Assembly: GCA_964609215.1 (NCBI GenBank)
Contig: CAZSQZ010000015.1
Location: forward strand, 1 to 64,000
Source of the DNA: JABDKJ01 sp964609215
Lineage (GTDB): Bacteria; Bacteroidota; Bacteroidia; Flavobacteriales_D; JABDKJ01
Reading direction: 5' to 3'
DNA: 64,000 nucleotides
Below the pieces are notes generated by a model. The model searched no databases and was not told the DNA's origin. It saw only the letters and a list, made by a program, of their open reading frames with translations. The position numbers and the translations under genes were made by a program. Of the stretch, positions 43,421 through 52,129 are shown piece after piece (positions within the stretch are counted from its first letter, which is position 1; every line of letters starts with the position of its first letter).

Positions 43421-46108
43421 ATGCGAACAACAGTTCTTTTCTATTTTTTTGTTTTCATCTCAGTTCATTTATTGGGTCAAGAAGCAGATACTTTGCTTTT
43501 CAATGAAATAGAAAGAATTGAAGGTGCTTTGAGTAATGATGGTATGACAGCTCAAAAGGACTTTCAACTAAAGAAAGAGCTAAGCAGTCTGTATGATACT
43601 TTATCCGTTTTTTATTTAAAAAATAATGACCTGGAAAACTGGCAAAAGACATCTAAAAAAAACTATGACCTTTTTATCTATTCTCATATTTCAGCTGCAA
43701 ATGAGCAAATACAAAGAGATATTGATTTAGCACTGAAATATGATTTACAAGACAATCTAGTTGTCCCATTTTATACTCGTTTAGCTTACACAGAAAAAGA
43801 ACTGCGCTTATTTAGCTCTGCTATTGATTCATATGAAAAGGCATTAGGTAGAATAGATAAAGAGAAAAAGAAAGAGTATATCGCAAAATATATCGACTTA
43901 CCCATTTCAACTGCTTACGGAAAACTGAATGACTTGGAATCCGCAATTAAGTTTCAGAAAAGGAGTATTGAAATATTAGAGAATACACCCCTCTCAAAGG
44001 AATTATATTTTGGGTATAACAATTTAGGTGAGTATTACTTTATGAATAAAGAGTATGATAAAGGACTTATTCAACATCGTAAAATCAGGGAGAATAATGT
44101 GCTTGATCAAATGCATTATCATTTTGCCAATGCATACTCTGGAATTTCCAAAATTCATATGGAACTGGATAATCTGGATTCAGCCAGATATTATTTAGAT
44201 CAGGCAAAAACTAGGATAGATCTGGAAGAAATTAAAGATTCAAACTTACAGGAGTTAGAATTGGAAGTTCTTAAAACAGAAGCAGAACTATTTGAGTCAA
44301 ACGCTAATTTAGATATGGCTGAATCGTCCTATCTAGAATACTTAAGGAAAGGGCTTTCTTTTTTCACAGAAGAGCAGCGTGAACGTGCAAGAACCTATAA
44401 TGTATTGGCTGGTTTTTATTACCGCAATGAACACTACGAAAAAGCAAAAAAATATTATGAAAAAGCATTAAATGAATTTAAAGTTGAGCTGATAGATCCG
44501 CAGTTGCTGGATGCTAAAATGGGAATTGTACAAAGTATTTACAATGGATCAAAAACGATTAATAAGGCCCATTTATATGAAAGGATTAATGAATGTTTAG
44601 AAATCTATGTTGAACTAAATACGCAATATAATTTTGATGAATCCAAGCAAGAACTAAGTGAAAGTATAAAGCGTTTAACGGATATTGCAATTGAACTTCT
44701 TTTTGAGGAGTATAGGGAAAACCCCAGTGATGAAATTGCACTAAAAGCGCTGGAATACTTCGAAAAAGCCAAAGCCAATATTTTGTTCGATGCTCAGTCA
44801 AATAATATTCTTCTGGCTGAGGACAACTCGGATAAATCTATTCTTATAAAACAATGGAAAAAACAACTCAGTTTAATTGAAGATCAATTATATAAAGTCT
44901 TAGAAAATGGAGATGTGGTTAAGGAAGAATTTTTTAGAAAAGAAAAGGAAAACATTGAAACAGAACTAGCTTCCATTTCTTTGGATCAAAAAGCAAGCTC
45001 AAAAATCTACAACTTTAGAATAGAAGACCTAATCGAGCGTTTTTCTTTTGATGCTTTGCTTGCCTTTCAAAGACAGAATCAATATCTCTATAGCATCGCT
45101 TATCAAAATGGTGAATTTGAATTTCGAAGAATAATATTAGAAAGTGAATTAAAAATGGCTTTAGAATCTTATCAAAAGCAATTAACATTTGAGCATAGAC
45201 ATAATTTTGATAAGGAAAATGCATCTTATCTTTTTCAAGCTTTATGGCCTCAGCAATTCTTTTCAGAAAATCAAAAAGTACTTACTATACCTGATGAGGG
45301 GCTCTATACTATTCCTTTCGAAGCGTTTTATACTTCGGATAGCTATTTGGTGGAAGATTATACACTTTCCTACTCGAATTCTATTCGTTTATCTCTTGCA
45401 GCAAAGAACGACAATACCAATAATAAAATTATTGCTTTTGCACCACAGTATGAAGGAGAAAAACAACTGGAGAAATCGGAGGAGGAACTATTGGCCATTG
45501 AGAAAATCTTTGAAGCAGAAACATATTCAAAACAAAATAATTTAAAAAAGATCTTTAAAAGCAAGGTTAAAGATTATTCCATTATTCATATTTCCTCCCA
45601 TGCAAAATTAGATACATCCATTGATCAGTCTTATATAATGTTTGATCATGAAAAATTATATCTAGATGAATTGTATTCCATGCAAATCAACTCGAACTTG
45701 GTTTTTCTTGGAGCCTGTGAAACCAATCTCGGAGAGATGCATGAAGGAGAGGGGCTTATCAGTCTGTCTCGCGGTTTCAATTATACAGGAGTACCTGCCT
45801 GTATATCTAGTTTGTGGAAAATTAATGAACGCTCAAGCTTGGAAATCAGCTCAATGTTTTATCAAAATTTAAATAAAGCTTATACTATATCAGAAGCCTT
45901 GTCAGCTGCAAAAAGAGATTACTTAAAAAACACCACTTTAAGTCAAGAGTATAAAACACCCTATTATTGGGCAGGACTTAATCATTATGGAAGTAATTAT
46001 ACATTGGATATAAAGAAGAGTAAAAAAGTAAGCACCACAACAAAATGGATTTTAATATTGCTGGGATTAATTGGAATAACTTCAATTTGTTATTGGAGAA
46101 AGAGATAA
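43421..46108 (+). CDS. TPR-CHAT domain caspase-like protease, exported and membrane-anchored
   Basis: An 895-residue protein. Signal peptide (TTVLFYFFVFISVHLLGQ); TPR array over about 100-450 (AYGKLNDLESAIKFQKRSIE, VLAGFYYRNEHYEKAKKYYE); a helical linker; then the CHAT domain (about 600-850) with catalytic His727 in HISSHAKL and Cys766 in FLGACETN, plus the family segment GEGLISLSRGFNYTGVPACI. A final helix (about 874-890) ends in CYWRKR. With a cleavable N-terminal signal and a basic C-terminal tail, the protease domain should face the periplasm, anchored in the inner membrane. CHAT proteases are caspase relatives that cut specific partners. Substrate unknown; the upstream exported proteins are candidates. 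Confidence 0.9.
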   Translation: MRTTVLFYFFVFISVHLLGQEADTLLFNEIERIEGALSNDGMTAQKDFQLKKELSSLYDTLSVFYLKNNDLENWQKTSKKNYDLFIYSHISAANEQIQRDIDLALKYDLQDNLVVPFYTRLAYTEKELRLFSSAIDSYEKALGRIDKEKKKEYIAKYIDLPISTAYGKLNDLESAIKFQKRSIEILENTPLSKELYFGYNNLGEYYFMNKEYDKGLIQHRKIRENNVLDQMHYHFANAYSGISKIHMELDNLDSARYYLDQAKTRIDLEEIKDSNLQELELEVLKTEAELFESNANLDMAESSYLEYLRKGLSFFTEEQRERARTYNVLAGFYYRNEHYEKAKKYYEKALNEFKVELIDPQLLDAKMGIVQSIYNGSKTINKAHLYERINECLEIYVELNTQYNFDESKQELSESIKRLTDIAIELLFEEYRENPSDEIALKALEYFEKAKANILFDAQSNNILLAEDNSDKSILIKQWKKQLSLIEDQLYKVLENGDVVKEEFFRKEKENIETELASISLDQKASSKIYNFRIEDLIERFSFDALLAFQRQNQYLYSIAYQNGEFEFRRIILESELKMALESYQKQLTFEHRHNFDKENASYLFQALWPQQFFSENQKVLTIPDEGLYTIPFEAFYTSDSYLVEDYTLSYSNSIRLSLAAKNDNTNNKIIAFAPQYEGEKQLEKSEEELLAIEKIFEAETYSKQNNLKKIFKSKVKDYSIIHISSHAKLDTSIDQSYIMFDHEKLYLDELYSMQINSNLVFLGACETNLGEMHEGEGLISLSRGFNYTGVPACISSLWKINERSSLEISSMFYQNLNKAYTISEALSAAKRDYLKNTTLSQEYKTPYYWAGLNHYGSNYTLDIKKSKKVSTTTKWILILLGLIGITSICYWRKR

Positions 46109-46126
46109 TCTTCTCATATTGAGCAG

Positions 46127-47413
46127 GTGAATAATTCGGATGAATATCAACTAAGTAAAGGCCAAAGAATATTTGCAATTATTTCAGTTGTTTTGGCTGC
46201 GGAGTCATTGTTTCTTCTGCCTTATGTTGTTCCCAGAGTTTTTAGGCCTACCATTCTTGAAGTCTTTCAGGTAGATAACTTTACCTGGAATTCTTATGTA
46301 TCTATTTATGGTACGGTTGCAATTTTTGCTTATCTCTTCGGTGGACCACTTGCAGATCGATTTGCTCCTTCTAAATTATTGGCAAGCGCTTTAGCTCTGA
46401 CTGCATTAGGTGGTTTGGTGGTTTACTTTGAAACGGATAAATGGATAATGCCATATGTTTATGCTTTTTGGGGCATTGCTAATATTTTTCTGGGTTGGGC
46501 TGCTTTGTTTAAGACCATAAGAATTCTTTCTGGTCGTTTTCAAGCCTTGGGCTTTGGTTTTTTGGAAGGAGGAAGAGGCTTAGTTTCAGTACTCGTTAGT
46601 ACTGCTGCGGTATTTGTTTTTAGTCTTTTTATTATTACCGAACTAGATTTGATTGAAGTAACAGATCGCTTGGCAGCTTATCAAAACATAGTTCTTTTTT
46701 GCACCCTTTTTATTTTTTTCGTTGCTCTCTTGGTTTTCTTCAGCTTAAAACCATTAGATGGGATCAAAGTATTTCGAGACAATAAAATCGAAGTAAAACA
46801 TATCAAAGAACTGGTGGGAATGCCCGTAGTATGGTTACAAGCTTTCATTATACTCTGCGGATATTCTGCATATAAGGTAAGTGATTATTATTCTCAGTTG
46901 GCAAATGATGTTTTAGGTTATTCGGAAATTGAAGCAGCGTCTTTGGCAAATTTAATATTATGGATTAGGCCTATTTCAGCAATAGTTTTTGGAATCCTTG
47001 GAGATTTGATAAAGCCTTCAAAAATGATACTCTTTAGTTTTGTTTTGGTAATTATCGGTTGTGTCAACTTAAGTTTCGAGGTAACAGAACAACATTTGCA
47101 TTCTCTGGTAATGATTACAATTTGTTCAACTGCTATAGCTGTCTATGCGCTTCGAGGGTTATATTTTTCAATTATGGATGAAGCTTACATACCCTTAAGG
47201 GTAACAGGAACAGCTGTAGGTTTAGCTTCTGTAATTGGCTATTTGCCCGATATTTTTATGGGGCCCGTTCAGGGATATATTATGGATTCATTCCAAGGTA
47301 TTTTACGTTATCAGTATTTGTTTTTACTCACCGCAGCAATCTCTGTTCTTGGACTCATTTGTACCTTCTTTTTCCGAAGAGCAGTGAAAAATCAGAATTT
47401 TCAGAATAGCTAA
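46127..47413 (+). CDS. MFS transporter
   Basis: A 428-residue membrane protein with 12 predicted helices and an MFS loop 2-3 motif (FGGPLADRFAPSKLLA, about residues 65-82). The start is GTG at 46127, 18 bases after the CHAT stop, so it may share that transcript. Substrate cannot be deduced. Helices SLFLLPYVVPRVFRPTILEV near the start and IMDEAYIPLRVTGTAVGLAS late in the protein recall organic-anion or nucleoside-type MFS members, but this is weak. Confidence 0.8.
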   Translation: MNNSDEYQLSKGQRIFAIISVVLAAESLFLLPYVVPRVFRPTILEVFQVDNFTWNSYVSIYGTVAIFAYLFGGPLADRFAPSKLLASALALTALGGLVVYFETDKWIMPYVYAFWGIANIFLGWAALFKTIRILSGRFQALGFGFLEGGRGLVSVLVSTAAVFVFSLFIITELDLIEVTDRLAAYQNIVLFCTLFIFFVALLVFFSLKPLDGIKVFRDNKIEVKHIKELVGMPVVWLQAFIILCGYSAYKVSDYYSQLANDVLGYSEIEAASLANLILWIRPISAIVFGILGDLIKPSKMILFSFVLVIIGCVNLSFEVTEQHLHSLVMITICSTAIAVYALRGLYFSIMDEAYIPLRVTGTAVGLASVIGYLPDIFMGPVQGYIMDSFQGILRYQYLFLLTAAISVLGLICTFFFRRAVKNQNFQNS

Positions 47414-47466
47414 CTGAGTTTTTATCAAATAGGTTAACAGATAGATTTATTTACTCATGTTTTTTC

Positions 47467-47491
47467 ACCCTTTTAAAAGGGTGTTTTCACC
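47467..47491. promoter_or_regulatory. Palindrome plus GTGTTTTCAC motif, copy 1
   Basis: CACCCTTTTAAAAGGGTG is a perfect 18-bp palindrome followed by TTTTCAC. The same arrangement (ACCC, A/T centre, GGGTGTTTTCAC) recurs at 50229-50253. It could be a terminator for the MFS gene, but the conserved right flank suggests a regulatory site. Confidence 0.5.
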
Positions 47492-47562
47492 ATTGTATTT
47501 TTTTTAGAAAAAATAATCTTGCAATGCTATACTCACACCACACCTTGGATATATTTATTAGA

Positions 47563-47603
47563 CCCCGGGCAAGGCTATGAACAGTGTTTGCTCGGGGTTT
47601 ATT
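47563..47603 (+). terminator. Terminator-like hairpin A in the 595-base leader region
   Basis: CCCCGGGCAA (47563-47572) pairs with TTGCTCGGGG (47588-47597, one G-U) around a 15-base loop, then TTTATTT. It is 150 bases after the MFS stop. It resembles hairpin B at 47953 in both stem sequence and the TTTATT tail. Confidence 0.6.
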
Positions 47604-47952
47604 TAGCAAATCAGTTTTATTCCTCTTAATATTTTTTCATCTAAGTAGTGATTTGAATTCATCAGCCCAAATCAATTAGCTCATAAAATCAATTTATTTA
47701 TTGAATCTTTTGTGATGTTTAAACCATTCACAAATGGTGATTTCAACATCCGTATTTAAATTTTTATTGCGTGATTGCAATCGAAAAATCTTGAGGGTGT
47801 ATTTACAAAAAGACTGAGATTTTTGTGATACAGATAAAGAAAATTTTCATACGAAAAATCTCTTCATCCTACCGAAAGATTTGGACACAGATACACACCA
47901 AAATAATGATGGTTTAAGGTTAAACTATATTATTTGAATATTATCAGTGAGT

Positions 47953-47997
47953 AGTCCCGGGCGATATTGTGAAATGGTTATTGTCCGGGACTTTATT
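47953..47997 (+). promoter_or_regulatory. Terminator-like hairpin B directly upstream of the M19-like gene
   Basis: AGTCCCGG (47953-47960) pairs with CCGGGACT (47985-47992) and a TTATT tail follows, ending 16 bases before the ATG at 48009. A terminator-like structure so close to a start codon suggests attenuation or RNA-level control. Between hairpins A and B (47600-47950) I see no gene, only A/T-rich sequence, a weak ACCATT/AATGGT hairpin near 47730 and GGGTGTATT at 47795. Confidence 0.45.
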
Positions 47998-48008
47998 AAA
48001 TTTGAATC

Positions 48009-49886
48009 ATGCCCATATTTGACTTACACGCACATTTTTCTTTCAAACCCGCTAATTCCAAAAACTACTCTACCCAAAGATTACCAGACCCTGATCATTG
48101 GTCCGAAAGGTTTAAAAAGAAGAAAGACTATAGAGATATAGTCAATTTGCTGGATAAAACCGTAGTTAAATCCTCGCAGCTAAATGGAAATGCAGCAACA
48201 AAGGGAAGCTATAGGATTATTTGCAATGGTCTTTATCCTCTGGAAAGAGACTTTATTGTTAATGCGTTTAAGCAACCTCTTTCTATGCTTACTGGTTATT
48301 CTGTTGAAACGCTTAATGAGTTAAAGAAAAAAGAAAGATCCTACTTTTTCATTTTGGAAAGGGAGTACCTGAATCTTTTGCAAAATCAGAAAAGACCCCT
48401 CTCGGAAAAAGGAAATTTCTACCATTTAGTAGATTCCTTTGATCATATTAAAACAGTGTTAAAAAAGAAGAAAAATGACCTGTGTATTCTCAATTCAATT
48501 GAAGGTATTCACTGTTTAGCAGAAGATGTTTTTAAAAGCAATGGTAAGCCTGAAAATATTTTAATAGCCGAGGAGAAATTTAGACTTAAAAAAGAAACCC
48601 GAACAGGGGATTCCGTATTTGAAAGATATATAGACAAATTATCCGAGGGAATAGATCGCATTAAATTTGAATGGAAGCACACTCCTTTATTCATAACCTT
48701 TTCTCACCATTATTATAATCACGTTGCTGGACATTCTCCCTCCATTAGTGGTTTTGTGAAATTGGTAGCTCCTCAAAATGGGAAAATCACTTTAGAGAAA
48801 AATGAAAATCTGACCAGAACCCAGGAGTTCTTTCATATCGGAATTCACAAATGGGGTTATAAACTATTGAGAGATCTTTTAGCCAGAAGAAAAGAAGGAA
48901 AGGGAACTTGTAGAAGAGTCTTAATTGACATCAAACATATGTCTCCAAGAGCTAGGCTGGAATATTATCAGTTTCTCCGCCAGTTTAATATAGAAAGAGA
49001 AGATCACGTTCCAATTATGTGCAGTCATGCTGGAGTTTCTGGTAGACGGGAAATCGCAAAGCTGAATGCCAAATTTGATTTGCAAAGTGGAGAAAAAACC
49101 AGAAGTCAGTATTTCTACAATGGAGTTATTAATCTTTTTGATGATGAAATAGAAGAAATCATAAACTCAGATGGAATCATTGGTTTAATGGTAGATGAAC
49201 GAAGAATGATAGGGGAGAAGTTGCCACCGGAGGCCAATATGAACAAGAAGCAATTCAATGATTTTACCAAAGAAATAAGTAGATGTTTGAACGCGGCCAA
49301 TAAGTTAAAACATAAACAGAAATGGGAAGAGGATAAGTACCTTTTGAGGAAAGAAGAAATTGAAGATGCTGGCGGGAGAGGAAAAACTAAAAAACTGGAG
49401 CGCCTAAAGAAAAAATATGATAAGGCATTAGAGAAAATTCGTAAAGATTTAGAAGGGGTTGAAAAAGATAGATTGAAAAATAAACAGTTATTGATCAATG
49501 CCTATATGTCTGTTTTGTTCAGGCATATTTTTCATGTTTTAAATACAGTAGGCGAGAGAGGTTGGAACCACATTAGTTTGGGAACAGATTATGACGGTGT
49601 CATTAACCCTATGGATCTTTATCCAACCTCTGCTGAGATGAGTAGCATTGCACATGACATGGAATTGTTTTGGAATATTAACCTGAATAACCCCAATACG
49701 GCTATCAAAAAAGAATACAAAAAACATTGTTATGGTAAAAAACCAGAGCATTGGATTAAGTGCTTTCTCATTTTAAATGGAGCCAATTTCTTGAAAAAAT
49801 ATTTTAACGATGACTATCTGAAAAAGGGTCTTATTCCTGAGAAAGGTTGGGTGCTAAATAAGACAGAAGAGAAGTTGCTTTTCTAA
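48009..49886 (+). CDS. M19 membrane-dipeptidase-like amidohydrolase with coiled-coil insertion
   Basis: A 625-residue soluble protein. Amidohydrolase ligands appear in M19 order: DLHAHF (residues 5-10), NSIEGIH (about 163), FSHHYYNHVAGH (about 232), DIKHMSPRAR (about 311), CSHAGVSGRREI (about 340), SLGTDYDGVINP (about 521). Normal M19 enzymes are 320-420 residues and cut dipeptides. The extra length is mainly a charged segment at about 420-495 (KKYDKALEKIRKDLEGVEKD) and an N-terminal expansion. No signal peptide, so cytosolic. The GTDYDG motif supports an intact metal centre. Substrate unknown. It is a single gene with a structured leader. Confidence 0.75.
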   Translation: MPIFDLHAHFSFKPANSKNYSTQRLPDPDHWSERFKKKKDYRDIVNLLDKTVVKSSQLNGNAATKGSYRIICNGLYPLERDFIVNAFKQPLSMLTGYSVETLNELKKKERSYFFILEREYLNLLQNQKRPLSEKGNFYHLVDSFDHIKTVLKKKKNDLCILNSIEGIHCLAEDVFKSNGKPENILIAEEKFRLKKETRTGDSVFERYIDKLSEGIDRIKFEWKHTPLFITFSHHYYNHVAGHSPSISGFVKLVAPQNGKITLEKNENLTRTQEFFHIGIHKWGYKLLRDLLARRKEGKGTCRRVLIDIKHMSPRARLEYYQFLRQFNIEREDHVPIMCSHAGVSGRREIAKLNAKFDLQSGEKTRSQYFYNGVINLFDDEIEEIINSDGIIGLMVDERRMIGEKLPPEANMNKKQFNDFTKEISRCLNAANKLKHKQKWEEDKYLLRKEEIEDAGGRGKTKKLERLKKKYDKALEKIRKDLEGVEKDRLKNKQLLINAYMSVLFRHIFHVLNTVGERGWNHISLGTDYDGVINPMDLYPTSAEMSSIAHDMELFWNINLNNPNTAIKKEYKKHCYGKKPEHWIKCFLILNGANFLKKYFNDDYLKKGLIPEKGWVLNKTEEKLLF

Positions 49887-50228
49887 TTGGTATTAAGATA
49901 TAATAGCCATAACTGATGGCTTAGAAATAAACGGAGATAGGCCATATATGTTTTAATTAGCTTTAAATATTAAACGTCTCATTACTAGCTGCCAAAAGCC
50001 TGAATACTTTAAGAAATGCTATATTAAAATGATAAAAAATCGTTTTTGATAAGCGTGTGCGATATTGAAAAAAAATTAGAGACCCTTTAAGAAAACAAAC
50101 AATAGATTCGAACTACAAAGTTCAAATTTTCAGACCTCTAATTTTTAAATGTGTTTAAAACCATCAAATGGAACATAGTTTTTATACCACAATATCTGTT
50201 TAATCTCGGATACTCCCATAGTTAAATT

Positions 50229-50253
50229 ACCCTATTTAAATGGGTGTTTTCAC
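50229..50253. promoter_or_regulatory. Palindrome plus GTGTTTTCAC motif, copy 2
   Basis: ACCC, TATTTAAAT, GGGTGTTTTCAC: same layout as 47467-47491, with 12 identical bases on the right (50242-50253). GGGTGTATT at 50264-50272 also matches one at 47795-47803. It lies 88 bases before the 121-residue gene. The rest of 49887-50228 shows no gene. Confidence 0.5.
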
Positions 50254-50283
50254 GGTCTTAGAAGGGTGTATTGAATTGATCTT

Positions 50284-50303
50284 TTACACTAAGAATAGTG
50301 TAA
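50284..50303. promoter_or_regulatory. Perfect inverted repeat upstream of the 121-residue gene
   Basis: TTACACT-AAGAAT-AGTGTAA, 7-bp arms, 37 bases before the ATG at 50341. A good size for a dimeric regulator, for example the NarL-type response regulator encoded at 52130. Confidence 0.45.
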
Positions 50304-50340
50304 TTGACAGGTATTAATTAAACACTATAAATCAATTTCA

Positions 50341-50706
50341 ATGACACTTTACGAAAAAGACAAGATGGTTGATGCTACCATGAATTATTGCAACAGAGTA
50401 ACTCAAATCTCAAATTTGAACTTACAGAACGAGACTTTGTCTCTGGAATTTGAAAAATCAGACTTAGAAACTCTACTCCAGCTTCCAGAGACGGAAAAAA
50501 TAATGGGGGTTTGGGGGACTGATCCAAATGATGGAAAACAAAGTATCTATTTAATACCTTTGGACAGAGATGGCCGAGCAGTTAGGATTGATAATGAAGT
50601 AAAAGGTGCGGAACTTTGGGGAGGCAAACCACCTTTAGCAACCATTATTGGCCCAAACCAGGCCGCTACTTTGGCTAACGTAGAAGCTTTTTATAATAGT
50701 TTATAA
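50341..50706 (+). CDS. 121-residue protein of unknown function
   Basis: A soluble protein with no signal peptide. It has an N-terminal helical part (MTLYEKDKMVDATMNYCNRV), a beta-rich middle (MGVWGTDPNDGKQSIYLIPL, about 65-85) and ends GPNQAATLANVEAFYNSL. No family is recognised. It begins the run leading into the membrane protein and two-component genes and has two regulatory motifs upstream. Its stop overlaps the open frame of the next gene. Confidence 0.6.
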   Translation: MTLYEKDKMVDATMNYCNRVTQISNLNLQNETLSLEFEKSDLETLLQLPETEKIMGVWGTDPNDGKQSIYLIPLDRDGRAVRIDNEVKGAELWGGKPPLATIIGPNQAATLANVEAFYNSL

Positions 50707-50773
50707 TGAAAACCAGACTCAACTGAGCTTAGAATTCGCTATTTATATTGCTCTAATTTTCGCTGCCTTAATA

Positions 50774-51349
50774 ATGTACATTGTTAACTGGCGGAAATTA
50801 AAATTTATATCTCATTTAATGGTTCCACTGCTTGTAACAACACTAGTTGTTGAGCTCTTGGATTTGGAAAACATAGTTAATCGATCATTAAAGGAGAATG
50901 GGTATATTTTTATTGAATTCTATCTACTTATTTCATTATATTTTATAGTCTTTAAGGAAAAAATAGTTCGCTATACGCTTATTTTGGCAGCTATTTTTTT
51001 CCTTATTGTTTTTGGAACAGTTTATTATTATTCAGGTTTGGAACATAATAATACCATCTTTTTTTCAATCTCCAATTTGATAATGGTAAGTTGCTCCTTG
51101 TACTTTTTTTATTTACTTTATAAACCACCATTCCATTATAAATCTGTTTTTGCCATTCCATTATTCTGGATAAGTACAGGACATCTTTTCTATTTTGTTG
51201 GAATATTTGTGAACCTGGGGTCAAGATATTTGGTTAGCCCTGAAATTTGGAGCGATCAGACTGTTTTGGATTGGTTAAATTTTATTTCTAACTATATTCT
51301 ATATGGGGCTTATTTATTAGCGGCAATATGTCAAGGGATATTCAAATAA
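50774..51349 (+). CDS. Multi-pass membrane protein preceding a histidine kinase
   Basis: From the ATG at 50774 a 191-residue protein with six hydrophobic helices and no catalytic motif. The frame stays open upstream and encodes LSLEFAIYIALIFAALI before this Met, which completes an extra first helix. True translation may start at CTG 50723 or another non-ATG codon, coupled to the previous gene's stop at 50706. The 3' end overlaps the kinase gene by 22 bases. Likely a sensor or membrane partner for the two-component system; family unknown. Confidence 0.7.
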   Translation: MYIVNWRKLKFISHLMVPLLVTTLVVELLDLENIVNRSLKENGYIFIEFYLLISLYFIVFKEKIVRYTLILAAIFFLIVFGTVYYYSGLEHNNTIFFSISNLIMVSCSLYFFYLLYKPPFHYKSVFAIPLFWISTGHLFYFVGIFVNLGSRYLVSPEIWSDQTVLDWLNFISNYILYGAYLLAAICQGIFK

Positions 51350-52059
51350 TAATAGTAGCTGTTTTTGCGGCATTCATGCTTTTGGCTGTAATTTCATTTT
51401 TGGTTTTTGCTGTAGTAAAGTATAGAAGGGCTAAAATAGACCATAGAAATGAGTTGTTAAGAACACAGATTAAGGTAAGAAACGAAGCAATGAAATACGT
51501 TTCCGAAGAATTACATGATGATGTTGGTCAATTATTATCACTTTCAAGAATTCATGCCTTTCAATTAAATGAAAACCATCCAGAAGATGAATCGGCCATT
51601 GAACTCTTAAGTCTTATCACAAGTTCCTTAGAAAAAGTGAGGAATATTTCTCATGTTCTAATAAACGGAGATCGGGGGCAATTAAACTTATCTGAAATAA
51701 TAAAAGAAGAAAAAAGAAAAATTAATGCATTAGGTGATATTGAGATTCTTATGAATGGAGACTTGGAGAATATAGATGTAGAGTCAGAGAAAGTTCCATT
51801 TATTCATAGGATAATTCAAGAAGCTTTGAATAATATAGTGAAACACTCAGAAGCAAGTGAAATTGAACTGGATGTTTCGCAGAATGAACACAAAAAGATT
51901 ATTCGTATCAGAGATAACGGAAAGGGCTTTGATTCTTCCAAAGGGGGTTTAAAAGGGATAGGATTAAAGAATATGCAAGAAAGAGCAGATTTGATAGGAG
52001 CTGAAATAATTATAAATTCAGCGCAGGGAAAAGGTTCTTCAATAGAACTTATCCTCTGA
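51328..52059 (+). CDS. HisKA_3-type sensor histidine kinase
   Basis: A 243-residue kinase. One N-terminal helix (about 8-31), then the dimerisation motif EELHDDVGQ with phospho-acceptor His63. The HATPase domain has HRIIQEALNNIVKHSEASEI (N box), RDNGKGFD (G1) and GLKGIGLKNMQERA (G2). There is no extracellular sensor domain, so sensing probably depends on the overlapping multi-pass membrane protein. It works with the NarL-type regulator encoded next. Confidence 0.92.
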   Translation: MSRDIQIIIVAVFAAFMLLAVISFLVFAVVKYRRAKIDHRNELLRTQIKVRNEAMKYVSEELHDDVGQLLSLSRIHAFQLNENHPEDESAIELLSLITSSLEKVRNISHVLINGDRGQLNLSEIIKEEKRKINALGDIEILMNGDLENIDVESEKVPFIHRIIQEALNNIVKHSEASEIELDVSQNEHKKIIRIRDNGKGFDSSKGGLKGIGLKNMQERADLIGAEIIINSAQGKGSSIELIL

Positions 52060-52129
52060 AAAAAAGAATATGAGCTCTACACACCTACACAAATTGCGAT
52101 GGCAAAGACTACGCAATGAAACTGAATTT

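Noticed and set aside
45189..45545. 118-codon plus-strand open frame inside the CHAT gene
   Set aside because: Out of frame with an intact domain-bearing gene; composition is Ile/Lys-rich without motifs.
49115..49498. 127-codon minus-strand open frame inside the M19-like gene
   Set aside because: Opposite a Lys/Glu-rich coiled-coil region; Ser/Phe/Leu-rich product is a mirror of the real gene, no start context, no neighbours.
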